Below are positions 19,868 through 22,930 of a stretch of 22,930 bases of DNA, piece after piece. The stretch's first letter is position 1. Each line of letters starts with the position of its first letter. The notes beneath the pieces were generated by a model. The model saw only the letters and a program-made list of their open reading frames with translations. It was not told where the DNA came from and did no database searches. This stretch comes from a virus. The translations under genes and the position numbers were made by a program. The stretch covers positions 1-22,930 of IMG/VR virus record IMGVR_UViG_3300044844_000115. One strand, written 5' to 3'.

Positions 19868-20264
19868 TTTTTTTACTCCAATTTAACATTTTGCAGTTTT
19901 CAGGCCATAGGGTCATTATAAGTAAATCACCGTTACGACCTGCGTCTTTTAAAGTTGTTTCTATTACAAACCCAATCTTATGATTAAGGCTTATTGCTTT
20001 GTGGTTGTCAGCTTCTACGGTAGCTGTGAAGCGCTTAACCTTTACTTGGTTGAAAATGTAATCTATTACTGTAATCCAATAGCCTTTGGTAGGTGGTGAG
20101 TCTATTCTTTGATGGCCAAACATATTATTGCCGTTCCAATTTTCAAAGGCTGTACCAGCTACAATAACCCCATCTATTTCCCAACCAATAGCAGTCATGC
20201 CCTCGGTGTAAGAACCTACCTTTTCCATTACCCAACGAGCTACATATTCGCCTTGGACTAGCAT
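19857..20264 (-). CDS. GNAT-family acetyltransferase-like protein
   Basis: This 135-aa protein has GNAT features: FTATVEADNHKAISLNHKIGF (the final N-H-K-x-G-F motif B, about residues 83-103) and preceding strands with GWEIDGVIVAGTAFENW. It lies in the tail gene row between the tail hub and ejection genes, where many podophages carry one. Target unknown; it may modify a virion or host protein. The acetyl-CoA pyrophosphate loop is less clear than usual. It ends in an AAAAAAAA run shared with the next start. Confidence 0.75.
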   Translation of the reverse strand: MLVQGEYVARWVMEKVGSYTEGMTAIGWEIDGVIVAGTAFENWNGNNMFGHQRIDSPPTKGYWITVIDYIFNQVKVKRFTATVEADNHKAISLNHKIGFVIETTLKDAGRNGDLLIMTLWPENCKMLNWSKKNAR

Positions 20265-21784
20265 TACAGGATTGCACCGCCCTCAATAACAATGTCAGTA
20301 CCTACCCAGCTAACATTTAACTGCGCTGATAAGGTCTTAACAACAGGTGCGCCATAGTAGCCAACACCATTCAAACCTTGCCAGTTTTGGTAAACGCTTT
20401 GTCCACCACCAAATAATGACGCATCCCAAGTTCCGCTATCCCATACACCGTAGTTTACAGGCACATAGTTTAAGATTGTAGAGTTGTCAGATAAGTCAAA
20501 ATCTATGTTAATGCCAGCGTATACAGAAGGCGCTCCATCAGCCCTTAATATAGGGCGTGACATAGTAAAGCGTTTTAATGTACCTGCGCTGTTAAAGTTA
20601 TTAAACGCTTGCAAGCCAAACGCTGAGATGTTGTTTCCACCGTCCGTGTTACCGTAATAAGCATGAGCAACATAACCATTGCCGCCAAAGTAAGGCTCAT
20701 CATTAAACATCTCCATGCAATTGGCGTTCCAATTGGTGTAGTTACACCATGAACCTGTAATTGTGTTCATTACATATTGTTGTTGGTTTTGCCCTTGTTG
20801 CACAGGCACATTCAACCATAATTGATTGACTGTCGGCACATACATTAATTGCCAACCAAAGTTAGAAGCGTAGTTTGTTACGGCCTCACTAATTGCGTAT
20901 TGTATTTTGTCGGTAATGGCTACCCTAGGTTGAACCCTAGATGACTGCAAAGCACCTGATAATGGTACTACACCGTCTTGGCAGATGATAAGCATATCAC
21001 CAGCGTATTTGTATAAGCTTCTACGGCCTATTGGCGCACCAATGTCCCACACACCAACCATAGACCAAGTCGTTATGGATGTTGGGTCTATCCCTTGATA
21101 CACGATAATTTGACCTTTGTTGGTCATAATTACATAGTGATCATTTACGCCTTGACCAGCATCAATTGTCCATGTGCCGTGAGCTACAATGTAACCGCCC
21201 TTGGTCATGAATGGAGCTATATCTACAGCAGCCGCAGCACCAGCAATAGAGTCAACACCTAGATACCAAACTTTAAGGCTGTTGTCTTGTATAAAGAACT
21301 GTCTTTCAGCATACAGTATAGGGTCACGCAATGTAGTGGCTGTAACGCCTGTAATTGCAGGAGTAGACCATACTGTGCCGTTATAGTTACGAGGGGCATC
21401 TACACCATTGGCCATGGATAAGAAGTTGCCACCAGAGGTTGCAATGTTGCAATAACCCCATTTAGAATTAGTTAGCCCAGTCAACACAGCAGCGCCTACA
21501 GCGCCTTCTGTTGTTACATCGTATACACTGCCTCCAGCGATAGCAAATAACTCGTCTGTAGCGCCTCCAGAGTATGCCATGAGCGTTTCTACTTGGCCTG
21601 TGATGCCTGTTGCGTGTTTTGTGTAACCTTTACGCATTACACATTCGGTTGTAGCTGGGAACCAGTTATTTAATACAACTGCATCAGATGGAGCCATTGC
21701 TGGCAAAGCGTCCCTAGCGTTCCATCCACCTACTGGTGCTGGTAATGATATTGGCTGTGATACAGCTCTTTTAGCTCTAGCCAT
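20264..21784 (-). CDS. Tail hub/stabilisation protein (beta-propeller-like)
   Basis: This 506-aa protein has a characteristic phage opening: SLPAPVGGWNARDALPAMAP, then NNWFPATTECVMRKGY. Repeated beta segments follow (for example LMAYSGGATDELFAIAGGSV and later WGYCNIATSGGNFLSMANG), consistent with a propeller-type tail hub like P22 gp10 or a tail tubular protein. It would plug the connector and anchor the tail. The gene follows the adaptor gene after 2 nt and has GGAG 7 nt upstream. The exact equivalent (gp10 or tubular B) cannot be told without structure comparison. Confidence 0.72.
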   Translation of the reverse strand: MARAKRAVSQPISLPAPVGGWNARDALPAMAPSDAVVLNNWFPATTECVMRKGYTKHATGITGQVETLMAYSGGATDELFAIAGGSVYDVTTEGAVGAAVLTGLTNSKWGYCNIATSGGNFLSMANGVDAPRNYNGTVWSTPAITGVTATTLRDPILYAERQFFIQDNSLKVWYLGVDSIAGAAAAVDIAPFMTKGGYIVAHGTWTIDAGQGVNDHYVIMTNKGQIIVYQGIDPTSITTWSMVGVWDIGAPIGRRSLYKYAGDMLIICQDGVVPLSGALQSSRVQPRVAITDKIQYAISEAVTNYASNFGWQLMYVPTVNQLWLNVPVQQGQNQQQYVMNTITGSWCNYTNWNANCMEMFNDEPYFGGNGYVAHAYYGNTDGGNNISAFGLQAFNNFNSAGTLKRFTMSRPILRADGAPSVYAGINIDFDLSDNSTILNYVPVNYGVWDSGTWDASLFGGGQSVYQNWQGLNGVGYYGAPVVKTLSAQLNVSWVGTDIVIEGGAIL

Positions 21785-21786
21785 TA

Positions 21787-22704
21787 TTAAGCTCCGTAGT
21801 TAGCGTCTGGAATGTTCTCCCAACCAATTAGGACATTGGCTGTTCTTGGTGCTAGTGATAGTGTAGCAGAGCCTGCATCGTTAGCTTTAGCGATGTTAAG
21901 TTGCATATCATAATCACGCTGGAATGATGATGTGTCAAAACCTTTTATTTCAAAGTATTTCTTTTTAAGCGCCAACACCATCAAACGGTTAGGGTAGATA
22001 CAAGTATCAGTGTCCGCTAAGAATTGTGATTGTGTTGTGCCTGTGGCAGAAGTTACCCAATTGCTAGAGATGTACTCAAAGCTTAGATATTCGTTAGTAG
22101 ATGTAAGTGGCCATATTTGAAACTTCTGACCCATGATACGCCAACGAATACGAGGGCCAGTTGAAATGTAGCTAGACTTCAGCCATTGCCATTGTTGTGG
22201 TGTTTCAGGGCCTAACATCTCCCAGCGTTTAGATTTGTCGTATTGTGTACGGTCTGTAATACGGTCAAAGCCTGTAGGCAAGTCATACATAACTTGACCA
22301 AATACATAGTTGCCTGAACCATCGCTAGTAGCGGCACTATTGATTGTAACGGTAGTTCCAGTAGCAGACACCACAGCAGTGCTTTGAATGACACCTTCAC
22401 CTTGCACTTGAAAGTTAGTTGCGCCAGCCGCATTGATAAACGCTACTGTAGCAGGGTCTACACCTGTAATTACGCTAGTGCCATAAATAATAGCACCGTC
22501 TGATTCGGAGTATTGTGAATACCAATCGTATTCAACATTTAGAGCTTCCCATGGGTACTCTCTCGCAATTTCGTTACCAGCCGCATTAATCAAGTAATAA
22601 AGTTGAGTAACATCAGCCGCAGTATTGCCTACCACCGCATTTGGAGTAGCCAAGCCCATTTCTGCTGACGCTTGTTGCACTAATTGCAAGAGAGTTGTTG
22701 CCAT
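21787..22704 (-). CDS. Head-tail adaptor / tail tubular A-like protein
   Basis: This 305-aa protein has an N-terminal helical part (TLLQLVQQASAEMGLATP, YLINAAGNEIAREYPWE) of the type found in phage adaptors that dock under the portal, then a Thr/Ser-rich beta insertion and a conserved late section (FDRITDRTQYDKSKRWEMLG, RWRIMGQKFQIWPL). The neighbouring tail hub gene supports this. GAGG lies 6 nt before the ATG at 22704. Confidence 0.72.
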   Translation of the reverse strand: MATTLLQLVQQASAEMGLATPNAVVGNTAADVTQLYYLINAAGNEIAREYPWEALNVEYDWYSQYSESDGAIIYGTSVITGVDPATVAFINAAGATNFQVQGEGVIQSTAVVSATGTTVTINSAATSDGSGNYVFGQVMYDLPTGFDRITDRTQYDKSKRWEMLGPETPQQWQWLKSSYISTGPRIRWRIMGQKFQIWPLTSTNEYLSFEYISSNWVTSATGTTQSQFLADTDTCIYPNRLMVLALKKKYFEIKGFDTSSFQRDYDMQLNIAKANDAGSATLSLAPRTANVLIGWENIPDANYGA

Positions 22705-22705
22705 A

Positions 22706-22930
22706 TTATTCCTCTAATTCCTCTGCTTTAGCCTTTTTAGGCGCAGCTTTAGGTTGATTCATTTTTTGTGCTAACTCTGCTAGTTGAGCCTTGACTGCTG
22801 ATAGCTCTTCATCACGCTTACGAAGCTCGTCTGCTTGTTGTTGAACTAATGCTGTGCCTTTGGCGCTAGATAAGAAAGCTTTTGCCTTGTCACGCAGAGC
22901 TAGTGGTGACATACCTGCTGCCATACCCAT
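22706..22930 (-). CDS. Small coiled-coil protein, probably cut by the window edge
   Basis: At least 74 codons of a Lys/Ala/Glu-rich protein with a heptad-like coiled coil (VQQQADELRKRDEELSAVKA) and an acidic-basic tail ending KAEELEE. The first codon in view is ATG at the very last base, and it could be internal, as no ribosome site can be seen. It precedes the adaptor gene by 1 nt, so it belongs to the virion operon. Role unknown. Confidence 0.65.
   Translation of the reverse strand: MGMAAGMSPLALRDKAKAFLSSAKGTALVQQQADELRKRDEELSAVKAQLAELAQKMNQPKAAPKKAKAEELEE

Overview
The window looks like about 23 kb of a tailed-phage genome, most likely a short-tailed (podovirus-like) phage of an aquatic methylotrophic betaproteobacterium. 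The phage assignment is direct: terminase subunits, a nin-type gene block, ERF recombinase, lysis genes, DNA-ejection-type proteins, tail fibre and head-tail adaptor are all readable. No tape measure or tail sheath is visible. The host guess is inference and rests on a 23-codon pqqA gene at 12122-12193. Its peptide precursor of pyrroloquinoline quinone (PQQ) serves the cofactor of methanol dehydrogenases, and the window has moderately low GC. No integrase, cI-type repressor, tRNA or CRISPR array was found, so lysogeny is not supported here. Both edges cut the late region: terL runs off the left end and a small virion-associated gene runs off the right end. Portal and capsid genes presumably lie outside.

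Layout. (1) 8383 down to 1723, leftward: an early/middle operon of tightly overlapping genes. In order these are a replication initiator with candidate iterons inside the gene, a CHC2 zinc-finger primase fragment, a PAPS-reductase-like PP-loop protein, a DnaB-type helicase, a Cys/Asn-rich membrane protein, a DpdA/TGT-like base-exchange protein, a zinc protein, a small protein, NinB, a winged-helix protein, a YbcO-like nuclease, RusA, a DNA methyltransferase and a Q-like antiterminator. (2) 1715 down to 1, leftward: a near-consensus promoter, a rho-independent terminator about 95 nt downstream, then terS and terL. This copies the lambda Q-pR'-tR' late switch. (3) 8384-8650: the divergent control region. 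It has a strong rightward promoter with a palindromic operator, a leftward promoter, and a leader RNA ending in a terminator hairpin just before the first leftward gene. (4) 8651-12033, rightward: small early genes, a GTG-started helix-turn-helix gene behind a second copy of the operator, ERF recombinase, an SSB-like protein, DUF3310 and small membrane proteins. (5) 12034-12302: a convergent region holding pqqA with its own likely promoter. (6) 22930 down to 12303, leftward: late genes from head-tail adaptor, tail hub, GNAT protein, three ejection-type proteins and tail fibre to a phosphoesterase. A strong terminator follows, then small genes and the lysis cassette (endolysin, holin, overlapping spanin pair).

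Working model. The divergent early promoters fire first under a TTCCA-N4-TGGAA-binding regulator. Leftward replication genes are gated by leader attenuation. The Q-like protein then opens late transcription. pqqA probably supplies extra PQQ precursor to the infected methylotroph, and the methyltransferase and DpdA-like protein probably modify phage DNA. The model is inferred from gene order and sequence signals only.
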